Below, piece by piece: positions 24,192 to 34,144 of a stretch of 64,000 nucleotides of DNA. The position numbers and the translations under genes were made by a program. Position 1 is the first letter of the stretch. Each line of letters starts with the position of its first letter. This DNA is from Halopenitus persicus (lineage in GTDB: Archaea > Halobacteriota > Halobacteria > Halobacteriales > Haloferacaceae). The notes beneath the pieces were generated by a model that did not search any database, had not been told where the DNA came from, and saw only the letters and a program-made list of their open reading frames with translations. The stretch lies in contig NZ_FNPC01000005.1 of NCBI RefSeq assembly GCF_900107205.1, positions 186,001 through 250,000 on the forward strand, given 5' to 3'.

Positions 24192-24350
24192 ATCGGTGTA
24201 AGGATATACGGCAGTGACGAATTCATCTGCACTTTGTGACGCTATGGAGTGTCAGTTAATTATCACATATGGAATAATATCTCGGCGATTTATTCGACTT
24301 TCAAATCAATACTGCTACCTACAGGTACATAGAACCCAGATGCGATTCGG
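24192..24350. other. Short AT-rich gap
   Basis: Between element A and the TRAP permease stop I see no gene, only AT-rich sequence without clear repeats. Confidence 0.5.
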
Positions 24351-26327
24351 TTAGGAGCGAGTCGGGAGTGCAATAGGGTTTTTCAACCGTTCAATGGACT
24401 GCATCTTTCTGTGTACACTATAAATAACAGGAATCATAAATACTGCGATAACTTGTATTGTCTGATTCGTTGTCAGCATTGCTGTCAACCCGACCACGAT
24501 ATAAATAGTTCTTAATAACACATTCACGGGGCGGTTGAATGACAAATAGGCGTTGATACCGTAGATAAGGCCAATTGATCCGAGTAGAACTAGCCCTGAG
24601 CTGGTCAGGGCAGAGAGGTCTACTGACGTGATCAAGATCTCAGGATGATAGACGAAGACGAACGGCAGAATGAACAGCGAAAATGCGATTTTCATTCCAT
24701 AGTATGCAGTTTTTATGAACCCAGCGCCTGCGATTCCCGCGGCCACGGCCGACACGACCGCGATTGGGGGTGTGAGCCCGGCCAATATTGCGCCATAGAA
24801 CACGAAAAAGTGTGCTGCAAGCTCCGGGACTCCAAATTGGTTGATGAGTGTGGGCGCGACCAAAAGGGCAACAATCGTGTAGGCTGCGACAGTCGGCATT
24901 CCGAGTCCCAAGATAATGGATAAAGCGAGGCTAAGAATTGCTCCCAATAGTAGAATACCGCCTGTCAAACCGATCATACGGAGGGAAATAGCGCCGGGAA
25001 CACCGGTGGCGAGGAGAATCGTTACCACCCCGCCAATCGCCGCCATAATGATCGCGATCGGTGCGGTGGAGTACGCCGCTGACCGAAAGCCGTCAACGGT
25101 GTTTCGAAGCTCCTGCCCGAGAGTGGTGACAGGTTCTGTTTCAGTCGCTGGGTCGATCATCGTCTGGATAACAGGCAGGCTGACACCGAGAATCAGCATA
25201 GATATCGCGGTGTAAAGGGCCGACGTCATCACCGTCCACTGGAGAACTCCGAGTGTATAGACAAGAATCCCAAACGGAACGAGGAAACGTATGCCATCAA
25301 AGAAATAGTGGACTCTGGATTTGTTTTCGATTTCGGCGATGTCCACCACTGAGTCTCGGTCGAGCTCGTGCTTTCCGATGATGTGCGCAGCGATACCGAT
25401 ATTGAGGACGAGGATCAGAGCCGGGACGATTCCCGCAACGAGTATCGTCGTGTAGGAGATCCCGAGGATGGATGCCATTACGAAGGCCCCCGCACCCATA
25501 ACCGGAGGAAGAACTTGTCCCGAAGTCGACGCTACTGACTCGATTGCAGCGGCAATCTCGGGCCTCACTCCATTACGTTTCATTAGAGGAATAGTGATAG
25601 AACCGGTCATACTGGCGTTCGCCGTTTGACTCCCGTTTATCGAGCCGATGATAGCACTTGAAATGACGGCTGTCTGAACAACACCAGAATCAATATATTT
25701 ATTTGTCTTACCAGCAAAGTTGAATATAACGTCGAAGACGCCGTAACTATTGAGGAAGGCGGCATAGAGTAAGAAGAGAGCAATCCATGCTGCCGTCAAT
25801 TCGTTCAGAAATCCGAAGAAACCGCTGATATCGAGAACGAGGAGCTGTAACAGTCGACGAAACGATAGGCCTCCGTGGCCGAGTGTTCCAGGCAGGTACT
25901 GACCAAAGTACCCGTATCCGACTCCAACCCCAATGATAACGAGAAAATGAGTTCCAAATTCACGGTGAACCAAGAATAAGAGGTTTAGAGTGAAGAAGGC
26001 GGCGAGGATATACTCATGACTGAGCGCGTAACCAACTCTGACTACCGACAGCTCATTGAAATTAGCTACAAGGTAGGCAGTTGTGGCAACTGTAATCGCG
26101 ATTGACACTCCAAGAGAGGCAATTTTGACGATCCTCCATTCATCATCTTTGCCGACTTCTGCTATCTCTTTGAGAGCGTAGATGGACAGCATACCACCGA
26201 GGAAAATGATCCCATACTTGGCCTTGGGCATCATTTGGGTATGCGCGTAATAAATCACGGCTGTCCAGACAGCTAACGATAAAATCGTGATTAGGCCTCC
26301 TAACCGACTATCGAGGTCTGGGTCCAT
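24351..26327 (-). CDS. TRAP transporter fused permease (TAXI type)
   Basis: 658 residues with about 16-18 hydrophobic spans, the fused DctQ-DctM-like permease used with TAXI binding proteins. Hallmarks are AIIGSINGSQTANASMTGSI near 236-255, IPLMKRNGVRPEIAAAIESV near 256-275, ASTSGQVLPPVMGAGAFVMA near 276-295, and a second-half LSIILGLGMPTVAAYTIVAL near 485-504. It should import an organic acid or amino-acid-like solute with Na+ or H+. I prefer the Met at 26327 (MDPDLDSRLGG) because an 18-residue longer start adds Cys/acidic residues unlike the family. GC is clearly lower than in the core genes. Its binding protein is 1.2 kb upstream on the same strand, separated by a transposase fossil. Confidence 0.88.
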   Translation of the reverse strand: MDPDLDSRLGGLITILSLAVWTAVIYYAHTQMMPKAKYGIIFLGGMLSIYALKEIAEVGKDDEWRIVKIASLGVSIAITVATTAYLVANFNELSVVRVGYALSHEYILAAFFTLNLLFLVHREFGTHFLVIIGVGVGYGYFGQYLPGTLGHGGLSFRRLLQLLVLDISGFFGFLNELTAAWIALFLLYAAFLNSYGVFDVIFNFAGKTNKYIDSGVVQTAVISSAIIGSINGSQTANASMTGSITIPLMKRNGVRPEIAAAIESVASTSGQVLPPVMGAGAFVMASILGISYTTILVAGIVPALILVLNIGIAAHIIGKHELDRDSVVDIAEIENKSRVHYFFDGIRFLVPFGILVYTLGVLQWTVMTSALYTAISMLILGVSLPVIQTMIDPATETEPVTTLGQELRNTVDGFRSAAYSTAPIAIIMAAIGGVVTILLATGVPGAISLRMIGLTGGILLLGAILSLALSIILGLGMPTVAAYTIVALLVAPTLINQFGVPELAAHFFVFYGAILAGLTPPIAVVSAVAAGIAGAGFIKTAYYGMKIAFSLFILPFVFVYHPEILITSVDLSALTSSGLVLLGSIGLIYGINAYLSFNRPVNVLLRTIYIVVGLTAMLTTNQTIQVIAVFMIPVIYSVHRKMQSIERLKNPIALPTRS

Positions 26328-26689
26328 ATGACTATCACACTCATCACCTGTGATAAAGATACCGGCGTTCACTAACTCCAATCTGCCAATAGACGGAGAT
26401 TACGGACTGAGGTGTCTTTCCGTCTCTCCCTTCGCTCACTGATTCCACGGTCCACACCTAGGATACCCGATCACATTCGAAGGATGTATCACGAGAGTGC
26501 AGACGTGATCGGCATTTAGAAACTCGCTCTTGGATAGAAGATTGTTGGCCAGTTCTCAGCAGTCGCTGGAATTCACAGCGGGCAAGGGTGACCGCGTCAT
26601 CAGACGAACGAAGTTACCAATCAAGACGTCCGTCTCGGAGCGTTGAGCCGTGAACCTGTTCCAGCAGGTTCGCTGGGGTAACGACGTCA
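26328..26689. other. Intergenic segment without recognisable gene
   Basis: Low-complexity mixed-GC sequence between the TRAP permease start and the IS1595-like remnant. It should hold the permease promoter. No intact reading frame is convincing. Confidence 0.4.
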
Positions 26690-27120
26690 TTTGTGTTTAC
26701 GCTGCCGTTCCAAATCCGTGATTCACGGCAGCTATCGAGCGTTTCAGCGGTATCTGTGAGAGAATTGCGACCGCACATTCAATTCCTGCTTGCAGACCAC
26801 AAAGAAGAGTCGGTGACCGTCTATACTGATGGCTTTCGGGCGTACGATACACTCGATGAGGACGATGTGTTCGACCGCAAATACGTCGTCTATAGCGCGG
26901 TGAGTACGTTGACAGAGATGTACACGTGAACATCTGCGAACCACACCCCGCTGACGCGACGGCGGCTCTCGCCACATCGAGGTCTCTCCAAAGACAGGCT
27001 CACACCGGATCTCAGAGCGTTCCAACTCCGCCGCGAATTCTTCCGAGAACCAGCGAAAGAAGCGTTGAAAACCAACCCGAAACACTCTAACTCACAAACA
27101 ATCTACGCGATAAAAGCGTA
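26690..27120 (+). mobile_element. IS1595-family (ISH4-like) transposase remnant
   Basis: Fragments of a DDE transposase are readable in two plus-strand frames. VTVYTDGFRAYDTLDEDDVF is followed after a frame change by HVNICEPH, then LTRRRLSPHRGLSKDRLTPD and LRAFQLRREFFREPAKEALK, ending at a stop near 27120. Wording and order match the C-terminal half of haloarchaeal IS1595 transposases. The N-terminal zinc ribbon is not seen and there are at least two frameshifts, so this is a fossil. It separates the TRAP permease from its binding protein. Confidence 0.7.
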
Positions 27121-27566
27121 GAGACTTTACAGGACCGTATCAGTCTGACGAAAGTAACTCACCCAATCGTATCGCCAGCAATTCTCGGCCCCGTTCACGG
27201 TGTAAGGACAATTAACATTCAAGACCACCGACACTCACTCGCGTTCGGAGCAGACAGGATGGTCCATCGTTGCATAATGTCCTCTCGTACGTTATCAAGG
27301 CGAAAGAGAACGCCGTTCCGACGAACCTACTACGTGGATAACCTGGGATCAGTAAATGATATCCACGTCTTATCCATTAGGATGGTCGAAGTTCCCCATT
27401 TCCCCGAGATATCACTGTCGATCCAAATGATCCCTGAAACATAGGATTTCCAAGATTTGTTTTATTTTCAAGGAATTATCACCAAATTCCACGGTGAACA
27501 CCTTTTGCAGAGACAAGGAGAGTCTGTTAGCTCTGTTCTGCGAATCTCTTCCGAGTGGAGCGTGGA
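27121..27566. other. Intergenic segment, no gene seen
   Basis: About 450 bp between the IS1595 remnant and the stop of the TAXI protein. Only short frames without coding character are present. The region may include more transposon debris. Confidence 0.4.
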
Positions 27567-28685
27567 TTACGTGCTAACATCTCCGACTTTCCAGTCATCA
27601 TTCCAGGCGTCATTCTCTTTTAAGAACGCTGCGGCACCGGGATGAATTGGCTGGTCAGGGAGGTACGATGCAGAGAACGTGTCCACCTCACCGTATGGTA
27701 GCGTATTGGAGTCGGCTTCTTCGACGGTATCCACGTGGTCGTGTAGGACACTGAGAATTTCGTGGACGACGTCCTTGGGTACCTCTGATCCGAATCTGAG
27801 TTGGCCGTCGAGGGACCAGCTCGTGACTTTGTCCGTTAGTTTTGTCACGTCTTGATCCCATCCATAGGGTTCGATCTCGACTTTACGAGCACCGCCGACA
27901 TTGTCAACTGCCTTTTCGAATGTAGGACCCATCTCGATCGCGTAGACATCTGCGTTAACGTCGATCTGTTGCCCCCAAGAGACAAGCGATTTCCCATTGA
28001 CGCCGTACGTGGCAAACGCATCAATACGGTCTTCAGCGATAGCACCGGGGACGTCACCAACGTCCACATTTACCGGCTGGATGTCGTTCCACATATCGGC
28101 TTCCTTCAGAATCGTCTCTGTGAGCAGCCGAGTACCGAAACCCGGTTGAATCGGGAAAACATTCTTTCCGGAAAGATCAGCGGTTGATTCAATCCCAGAC
28201 CCTTCGACTGCGAGCCAATAAATCTGGATCGTTGTATAGCCCAGTCCCTGGTAGGGGAGGCTCTCTACGGGTTGATCATTGAATTTACCTGCTCCTTGGA
28301 AAGCCAAGTCGGCAGTGTTGTTGTCTAGGGAAACCGCTGGAATATTACCCTTGTCGTATAAATAAGCGTTTGAAACCCACCCTTCTGTCTCCTGTACTGA
28401 CATTCGTGCCTTTTCTGCGTGTTCATCAAGTGCACGCGAGACAGCTTGACAGAATTGGAAGGTATTTCCGCCGGACGAGCCCGCACCCATCGGCACAGTG
28501 TACTGCTCCTGTTCTGCCTCTCCGGTAGTTTCTGTACCGCCACTACTGTCTCCACTAGAGTCAGTTCCGCTTCCGTTACCGGAACTACCACCCATACACC
28601 CGGCCAATCCGAGCGATGCTGATGATACGCCCAGGTATTTCAGAATCTGACGTCGACTCGAATCGAGTTTGCTACTCTCTGCCAT
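27567..28685 (-). CDS. TAXI family TRAP solute-binding lipoprotein
   Basis: 372 residues. A twin-Arg signal (SSRRQILKYLGVSS) ends in the lipobox LAGC near residue 30, followed by a Gly/Ser/Thr-rich linker. The ligand-binding domain shows the TAXI signature: YTVPMGAGSSGGNTFQFCQA near 61-80, NTADLAFQG, VFPIQPGFGTRLLTETIL, and IDAFATYGVNGKS. TAXI proteins typically capture glutamate-like or other carboxylates and hand them to a fused TRAP permease, here the gene at 24351-26327. A divergent IclR gene begins 516 bp away and probably controls it. Confidence 0.9.
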   Translation of the reverse strand: MAESSKLDSSRRQILKYLGVSSASLGLAGCMGGSSGNGSGTDSSGDSSGGTETTGEAEQEQYTVPMGAGSSGGNTFQFCQAVSRALDEHAEKARMSVQETEGWVSNAYLYDKGNIPAVSLDNNTADLAFQGAGKFNDQPVESLPYQGLGYTTIQIYWLAVEGSGIESTADLSGKNVFPIQPGFGTRLLTETILKEADMWNDIQPVNVDVGDVPGAIAEDRIDAFATYGVNGKSLVSWGQQIDVNADVYAIEMGPTFEKAVDNVGGARKVEIEPYGWDQDVTKLTDKVTSWSLDGQLRFGSEVPKDVVHEILSVLHDHVDTVEEADSNTLPYGEVDTFSASYLPDQPIHPGAAAFLKENDAWNDDWKVGDVST

Positions 28686-29200
28686 ATTGCAATCATAGTA
28701 CTCTGTAGGAGGTATTTAAAACTATCGCTCAACTGCTGATGGATGATCTGGAGTCTAAGATAGCAAATCGGTACACTTGTCGGCCTATTGAGGAACTACA
28801 AACGGAACTAAAATCTCTTCAAATACCGAATTTTCAGATGTGAAATTTATTATTGCAGACGGTATACACCCCGGTGTCTCAGAGATTCCGTTACAGAATT
28901 AGTTTTGTAATTGGATACTTTGGGAGCGGGAGGAGAGTGAGTTTGACACTAGTAGTCCCTCCGAAGGCATCAACGACTAACATACAAACGGGTTTTGGTA
29001 CGGAAGCAATTTCAACTGGCTCAATCACCAATTCCGTCACCGCCTAGGGATACACAACGGCAACGGCACAAGCAAAATAGTACCTGATTCCACAAGAAGG
29101 GCAAGCGGAGCGTATCCGTTCTGCAAATACCGAAATATCTATTGAGAAAATATAGTCTAGGAAGAAATAGATTTTTACCTTTCGAGGAGAAACAATCTCT
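28686..29200. other. Divergent control region between TAXI gene and IclR gene
   Basis: No gene is apparent in this AT-rich 515 bp. An 11-bp direct repeat CAAATACCGAA occurs at 28820-28830 and 29124-29134. The second copy is about 70 nt before the IclR start. Shared regulator contacts are possible. Confidence 0.45.
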
Positions 29201-29968
29201 ATGGGGCTATTTGACACGCCAAATCGGACTGTGAAAACCGCCGACACGGTTTTCGAGATGATTCGGTATCTCCGAGAATCAAACGGAGGCACTGTAACAG
29301 AGATCGCGGACGCACTCGACATCGCAGAGAGCACTGCCCACACGTATTTAGCAACCCTATTTGAACACGAATACGTTGTCAAAGATGGCTCCCGATATGG
29401 ACTGAGTTTGAAGCCGCTCGACAACGGGATGGTGGTTCGAAACACTATGGACCTGACTACCGCAGCGCGCTCGGTCATTAATCAGGTTGCAGAGGAGACC
29501 GATGAAGTCGTTTGGATCGTAGTCGAGGAACACGGACGAGCGGTGTATTTGATGAAAAGTGTTGGCGAGAAAGCCGTCCAGACTCGCGGTCGTATAGGAA
29601 AACGCACGCCGTTACACGACATCGCCGCGGGCAAAGCCATCCTCGCGAATTTACCGATATCTCGCGTCGAGGCCATCATCAACCGTTACGGCCTCCCGGA
29701 GCGAACCGGAAGCACAATCACCAATCCCGACACGTTATTCGAGGAATTAGAGACTATTCGGGATCGTGGATTCGCGATGAACAGAGGTGAGACTATACAA
29801 ACCGTCCATGCGGTTGCGAGCCCTATTTTAAAGAAGGACGAAGTCCAGGGTGCAATCGGGATTGCAGGCCCTAAAAATCGACTGAGCGGCGACCACTTTA
29901 CCGAGACATTACCAAACGTGGTTTGCGAAGCGGCCGATACAATCGAGCTGGAACTTACTTACCATTAG
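29201..29968 (+). CDS. IclR family transcriptional regulator of the TRAP island
   Basis: 255 residues. The N-terminal winged helix contains TVTEIADALDIAESTAHTYL near 31-50. The effector domain follows with VYLMKSVGEKAVQTRGRIGK near 111-130, LHDIAAGKAILANLPISRVE near 133-152 and ETIRDRGFAMNRGETIQTVH near 185-204. It has lower GC than the two other IclR genes in the window but the same length and layout. It is divergent from the TAXI gene, which it most likely regulates; the dipeptidase downstream may also be a target. Confidence 0.9.
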   Translation: MGLFDTPNRTVKTADTVFEMIRYLRESNGGTVTEIADALDIAESTAHTYLATLFEHEYVVKDGSRYGLSLKPLDNGMVVRNTMDLTTAARSVINQVAEETDEVVWIVVEEHGRAVYLMKSVGEKAVQTRGRIGKRTPLHDIAAGKAILANLPISRVEAIINRYGLPERTGSTITNPDTLFEELETIRDRGFAMNRGETIQTVHAVASPILKKDEVQGAIGIAGPKNRLSGDHFTETLPNVVCEAADTIELELTYH

Positions 29969-30579
29969 TAAGACCAGAGTCCTTCTATCGCGCCGACTGC
30001 ACCGACTTACACTGTTTTCCTGGACTCATACGGGATCTTACAGCGAGTAGTGAATTAAAGGACTCACTCGTTCGGCTTCGCCAATCGTTCACTATAGTCG
30101 ACTAGAGGTGTGCACGAAGCCGTCCTTCTCGGACTATCAGGGAACCATCCCGGACACGCGGGCTGAAGAGCACAATAAATAAGCACCTCAACCCCAACCT
30201 ATACGTATAGTAACTTTCAATGAAGTATTGTGGCAAATAGTGATACAATCAAGTGACACTGGTGTGTTCAGACGGCTCGTGGTTGAGTTTGACCCGGTTC
30301 CAGTCACGTTCAGGGCGTTGGTGGCGGTAAACCACACGAGCCTCGTTTTCGACAGCGACCAGTCCTGGGTCCGGAGTCCCAACGCGACGGGGAAATCCGC
30401 CCATCGCGTGGGTGAGAAGGTGACTGGTGGGACTGATAACCATACGCGACTCGATGTCAACCACTTTTCTCCTTGCAGGCTGCCCGTACGGGTGACAGAG
30501 ACGACTCTTTCGGGCGGTGTGCGCCCGACGGATGCACAGCATTCAAAACAGTGATACAAGACGATTTCGATAATCAACT
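29969..30579. other. Intergenic region, unassigned
   Basis: A 611-bp gap. It holds a perfect 12-bp palindrome CTATACGTATAG at 30199-30210. The more GC-rich stretch at 30228-30560 is open in several frames and looks like decayed coding DNA, but I could not assign it to any family. No RNA gene is seen. The end of the gap must contain the dipeptidase promoter. Confidence 0.4.
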
Positions 30580-31752
30580 ATGACTGAGAAACGATCGGAA
30601 ACAGGGGATGGACCGGTTTTCGACTACACGTCATCTGCTCCTTGGGAACAGGTGATCCGAGCGTACGGTGACGTGACGGACGTAGACGAGGCGGTCAGAG
30701 AAATGGTAGCCGACGGCCTGTCGAAAGACGAAGCCTGGGAGGCCATCTGGGACTACGAAGTGAGGCGGTTCGAGCACGACCCAGCCTTCCGGACGTCCGT
30801 GCGGGATATCTATCGGACGGCGGGCGTCGACCTACTCTCTGTCACGCCGTGGACACACGACTCGTCCATATCGGAGCGTGCCGGCCAACGACGCGACCTC
30901 GCTCGGTGGCAGTCGCGGTTTGACTCAGCTGACTGGCTCCGCAAGGTGACCTCTCCTGAGCAGGCACGTCGGGTCGCGGCCGAGGACGACGTGGGCATCG
31001 TCCTGAACACGCAAAATGTCGACGGTGCCATCGACGGGTCGCTCGCGGACATCGATGTCCTCTACAACGAGGGCGTCCGCCTATTCCAACTCACCTATAA
31101 CTACCAGAACCGGCTCGCGACCGGCTGTAACGACCCCGCCGAGGGCGGTCTTTCGAAGTTCGGGCGAGCCGCCGTCGACCGCATCAACGAGCTCGGGGGG
31201 ATCGTAGATATCTCCCACTGCGGGAAACAGACGACCCTCGACACTATCGAGTATTCTGACAAACCTGTCGCAGTCACGCACGCGACCTGTCAGGCGGTCG
31301 CCCAGCACTACCGGGGGAAGACAGACCAGGAACTCGAGGCACTATCCGACGCGGACGGCTACATAGGCATCGTCACGCTTCCGTGGTTCATTGCGCCGGG
31401 TGTCGACGAACCGACGCTCGACATCTTCCTCGAGCACCTCGCCCACGCCGTCTCGATCGTAGGCGCCGACAACGTCGGCCTCGGAACAGACTTCTACCCG
31501 GCAGACTCGCTGTTTCCGCCGGAGCTGCTCGAGTACTACAAAGATCACATTGTTGAACTCGGGTTCGACCGCGAGAAGGTTGAGCAGCGTACCATTGCGG
31601 CCGGGATCGGTGAGTTCGAGACCTACGGAAACTGGCCCGTCGTCCGGCAGCGACTCGAAGAGCGGTTCCCCGAAGCCGCTGAGGGCATCCTTGGAGAGAA
31701 CTTCCTTGACTTCTGGGAGCGCTCACAGGGGAATGCGACAGATGGGTGGTGA
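30580..31752 (+). CDS. Membrane dipeptidase (peptidase M19) family protein
   Basis: 390 residues of the M19 (renal dipeptidase-like) amidohydrolase fold. Support comes from DVGIVLNTQNVDGAIDGSLA near 134-153, LTYNYQNRLATGCNDPAEGG near 170-189, GGIVDISHCGKQTTLD near 206-221 with the metal-binding His, KPVAVTHATCQAVAQHYRGK near 228-247, and VGLGTDFYP. The N-terminal HxD metal pair usual in M19 is not evident; the region instead reads LLSVTPWTHDSSI, so the site may be variant. The substrate could be a dipeptide, N-acyl amino acid or related amide. It lies beside an OCD-family gene and a TRAP importer, consistent with amino-acid-derivative catabolism. Confidence 0.82.
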   Translation: MTEKRSETGDGPVFDYTSSAPWEQVIRAYGDVTDVDEAVREMVADGLSKDEAWEAIWDYEVRRFEHDPAFRTSVRDIYRTAGVDLLSVTPWTHDSSISERAGQRRDLARWQSRFDSADWLRKVTSPEQARRVAAEDDVGIVLNTQNVDGAIDGSLADIDVLYNEGVRLFQLTYNYQNRLATGCNDPAEGGLSKFGRAAVDRINELGGIVDISHCGKQTTLDTIEYSDKPVAVTHATCQAVAQHYRGKTDQELEALSDADGYIGIVTLPWFIAPGVDEPTLDIFLEHLAHAVSIVGADNVGLGTDFYPADSLFPPELLEYYKDHIVELGFDREKVEQRTIAAGIGEFETYGNWPVVRQRLEERFPEAAEGILGENFLDFWERSQGNATDGW

Positions 31753-32185
31753 CCGTCAGCGGGCGGGTGTCACTGCCAGTCTCTCCGAGATCGACGCTGC
31801 ACCGATCACGAATTCTGACAAAAGATACCGACCGCCTCGTCCGGTGGTTAGTTCATACGGTGATAAAGGTACTACAGCAACGATCTGAACGGGATGGCGG
31901 TGTGCGAGACGCTCGACGGCGATCACCCGCTCGGAAAGGGCGTACACGGTCTAGGTTCTCACCATCAACCTGCTGCGGGTTTTCGGGTGCGACCTCGCAT
32001 TCCCACCGAGGGGACCGCGGCAACACCGGCGCATTCAAGCCATCCTCGACGATCAAAAAGAGGAGCACCAGCGGGCTTATGGGTCGTTTACTTCGTTGAT
32101 TCGTCAGGACGCCGACCAACCGATCGCTCGCGATGACAGTCGGGACGGGTTCCGATCCCGTCGCAGACGGACACCCGTCGAGGCG
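31753..32185. other. Intergenic region, possible gene remnant
   Basis: A 433-bp stretch between the dipeptidase and the OCD promoter. One plus-strand frame around 31960-32110 reads like protein (DLAFPPRGPRQHRRIQAILD) but has no start and meets nothing recognisable. I treat it as unassigned debris. Confidence 0.35.
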
Positions 32186-32197
32186 AAATATATAATA
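32186..32197 (+). promoter_or_regulatory. TATA element of the OCD-family gene
   Basis: AAATATATAATA lies 34-45 nt before the ATG at 32231, giving an expected leader of roughly 10 nt. Confidence 0.6.
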
Positions 32198-32230
32198 CGT
32201 CACGAATGGAGCACAGTACACTACCAACGA

Positions 32231-33214
32231 ATGGCCACGACACTGTACTCGAAAGATGACGTGCAGAGACGCATCGATCTCAAGAACGCTCTTGAAGTTG
32301 TCGAGCGAACTTACGCCGAGACCGCACGCAACAAGGTACTGAACCCGCCGAAGCTAACGATGCACCTCGGCGACGACGGCGGCTGGCCGGATATGAACGC
32401 GTTCTCAATCAATATGCCGGCGTACGTAGACTGGCTTGGCGTCGCGGGGACGAAGTGGGCCGTCGCAACCTGGGACGCCGACGGTGAGATGCCGATTAGT
32501 TCGCGGGTCCTCCTGTTCGATCTTGAACGCGGCGAGTTCAAGTCAGTTATGGAGGGGATGTACCTCACTGGCGTGCGGACCGCACTTCAGTCGGTCGTAG
32601 GGTTGAAACACCTCGCACCGACTACCCCGCGGTCGATCGGCGTTCTGGGCGCCGGCTTCCAAGCCGAGTTCCAACTCCGCACTGTTGATCGCCTCACCGG
32701 CGTCGACTGGTTTAGACTCTTCGACGTCGACGGAAACCGGGCCCGCACCCTCGCCGCGAGGCTCCGCCCAAAGCTAGAGGCCAAACTCACTGTCAGCGAC
32801 GATCCCGAAGAGGCTGTCGGTAGCGACGCCGTCCTGACAGTCACGAACTCGAAGACCCCCGTGCTGGAGGAGGCGTGGCTCGCCGACGATGTTTTCATCG
32901 TCGGCCTCGGCTCGTACCGCGAACTCCCCGACGAGTCGATCCGAGCGGCCGACCATATCGTCGTCGATGACGTTAGTTCGTGCCTCCAGCGCGGCGTCCT
33001 CTCAGATATGGCCGACCGCGGCGACCTGACGCGGAACGACGTGGACGCGACTATCGGCGAGGTGCTCGTCGATGACTACACAAGCTCCGTCGGGGCTGAC
33101 CACCGTGTCCTGTTCGTTCCGATCGGTATGGGATCGCTCGACGTCGCGCTCGCTGAACACGTCCAGGAGGGCAAGAGCGAGCGACGCGTCGGAACTGAGT
33201 TCGCGTTCGAGTAA
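32231..33214 (+). CDS. Ornithine cyclodeaminase / mu-crystallin family protein
   Basis: 327 residues. The first half carries the family's substrate-binding part (KLTMHLGDDGGWPDMNAFSI near 40-59, GTKWAVATWDADG). The NAD-binding Rossmann domain holds SIGVLGAGFQAEFQLRTV near 136-153 and FDVDGNRARTLA. Family members are ornithine cyclodeaminases, alanine dehydrogenases and imine reductases; sequence does not decide which. An ATG at 32096 would add 45 residues of basic sequence before the TATA element, so 32231 is right. Together with the M19 peptidase it suggests breakdown of an amino acid derivative imported by the TRAP system. Confidence 0.87.
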   Translation: MATTLYSKDDVQRRIDLKNALEVVERTYAETARNKVLNPPKLTMHLGDDGGWPDMNAFSINMPAYVDWLGVAGTKWAVATWDADGEMPISSRVLLFDLERGEFKSVMEGMYLTGVRTALQSVVGLKHLAPTTPRSIGVLGAGFQAEFQLRTVDRLTGVDWFRLFDVDGNRARTLAARLRPKLEAKLTVSDDPEEAVGSDAVLTVTNSKTPVLEEAWLADDVFIVGLGSYRELPDESIRAADHIVVDDVSSCLQRGVLSDMADRGDLTRNDVDATIGEVLVDDYTSSVGADHRVLFVPIGMGSLDVALAEHVQEGKSERRVGTEFAFE

Positions 33215-33605
33215 CGGATATATCGGATGTACCGTCAGCGGTGGCACCCGGTCCAAGCAGTGAGGACAGGGAGAGTTGTCCGCGAGACGAGTTATCACGA
33301 CCGAGGCGGCATCACCTACATCACATTCGATCCGCCTCTAAGTCTCTACGGAAATTCGACGACTGTGACGAACAACGCGGTGTTTGCACGAACTTTGATG
33401 CATTTCACCGGCAGGACATCCACACATTTTCACCTAGTTCGTTCGTGACAACACCACGAGCATCTCACCTGGTCGCGTTAAGTTTGGCGTGGGTCGTAGT
33501 AGACTGCGACGGCTTCGAGCCAGTTTTAAGCTGTTTCTACCGAGACATTGCTAAAACTATTTGCAAACAGTGATGTTTGATGTTCTATTTTCCAAAATAT
33601 ATGTT
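33215..33605. other. Intergenic debris with an IS6-like terminal sequence
   Basis: No gene is seen. ACTATTTGCAAACAGTG (33556-33572) closely resembles the right-hand terminal repeat of IS6-family elements, whose ends read GGCACTGTTGCAAATAG. It is an orphan end, since no matching left end was found nearby. Confidence 0.45.
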
Positions 33606-33930
33606 CAATAACGTTTTGATTTCAATAGCGAATCACCCAAACTCGATAACCGTCTTTAGCGAGATAACCTGCATCATCGACGAGAGGTTCGACGTCAACA
33701 AGCTGGTAGCGTTGATGAAGCTCGATAAAAAAAAACCATTGTGTCGTCTGTTTCGTTGTGGTTGGGTAGAGCCTAAGATGAAGAATTTCGTTGGTAGATG
33801 TAGCAACCGCGTCGTACAGCCGGAATGGCTGGCCGTGAAGACGGAGCGTCTTTTCATCAACCGCAAGTTGATCCTCAGATACGGTCGAGATCGGCTGTAG
33901 GTCAGCTTTATGAATCTAATCATAAACAGC
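33606..33930 (-). mobile_element. IS6-family transposase remnant B
   Basis: The minus strand is readable over about 100 codons from near 33922: IHKADLQPISTVSEDQLAVD, then EKTLRLHGQPFRLYDAVATS, TNEILHLRLYPTTTKQTTQW, FIELHQRYQLVDVEPLVDD and AGYLAKDGYRVW. This is the catalytic-core wording of haloarchaeal IS6 transposases, but of a different lineage from elements A and C. It lacks both ends and has an in-frame stop near its beginning, so it is a pseudogene fragment. Confidence 0.72.
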
Positions 33931-34144
33931 AATGTGGCTCCGATTGATCCTATATTTCTAAATACTATCATACCCATTAAATTTGTATATTTAAATTGAT
34001 ATTATATTCCTATTTCAATTGGCTATCGTGGCGTCCGATCTCGCACCACAAACGACAAATCAATCCACGCAATACGTTCGCTAAGGCGTTCGATTTCGAC
34101 CATAAACACTCTGAATTCAAGTGTCTCATCCTCTAACTTAACGC

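Noticed and set aside
30228-30560. TnpB or other transposon-associated ORF remnant on the minus strand
   Set aside because: The stretch is open in several frames and looks like decayed coding DNA, but I found no zinc-finger or catalytic motif to support an assignment.
31960-32110. Gene fragment in the gap before the OCD-family gene
   Set aside because: A short frame looks protein-like but has no start, no end in register and no family resemblance, so it is left as unassigned sequence.
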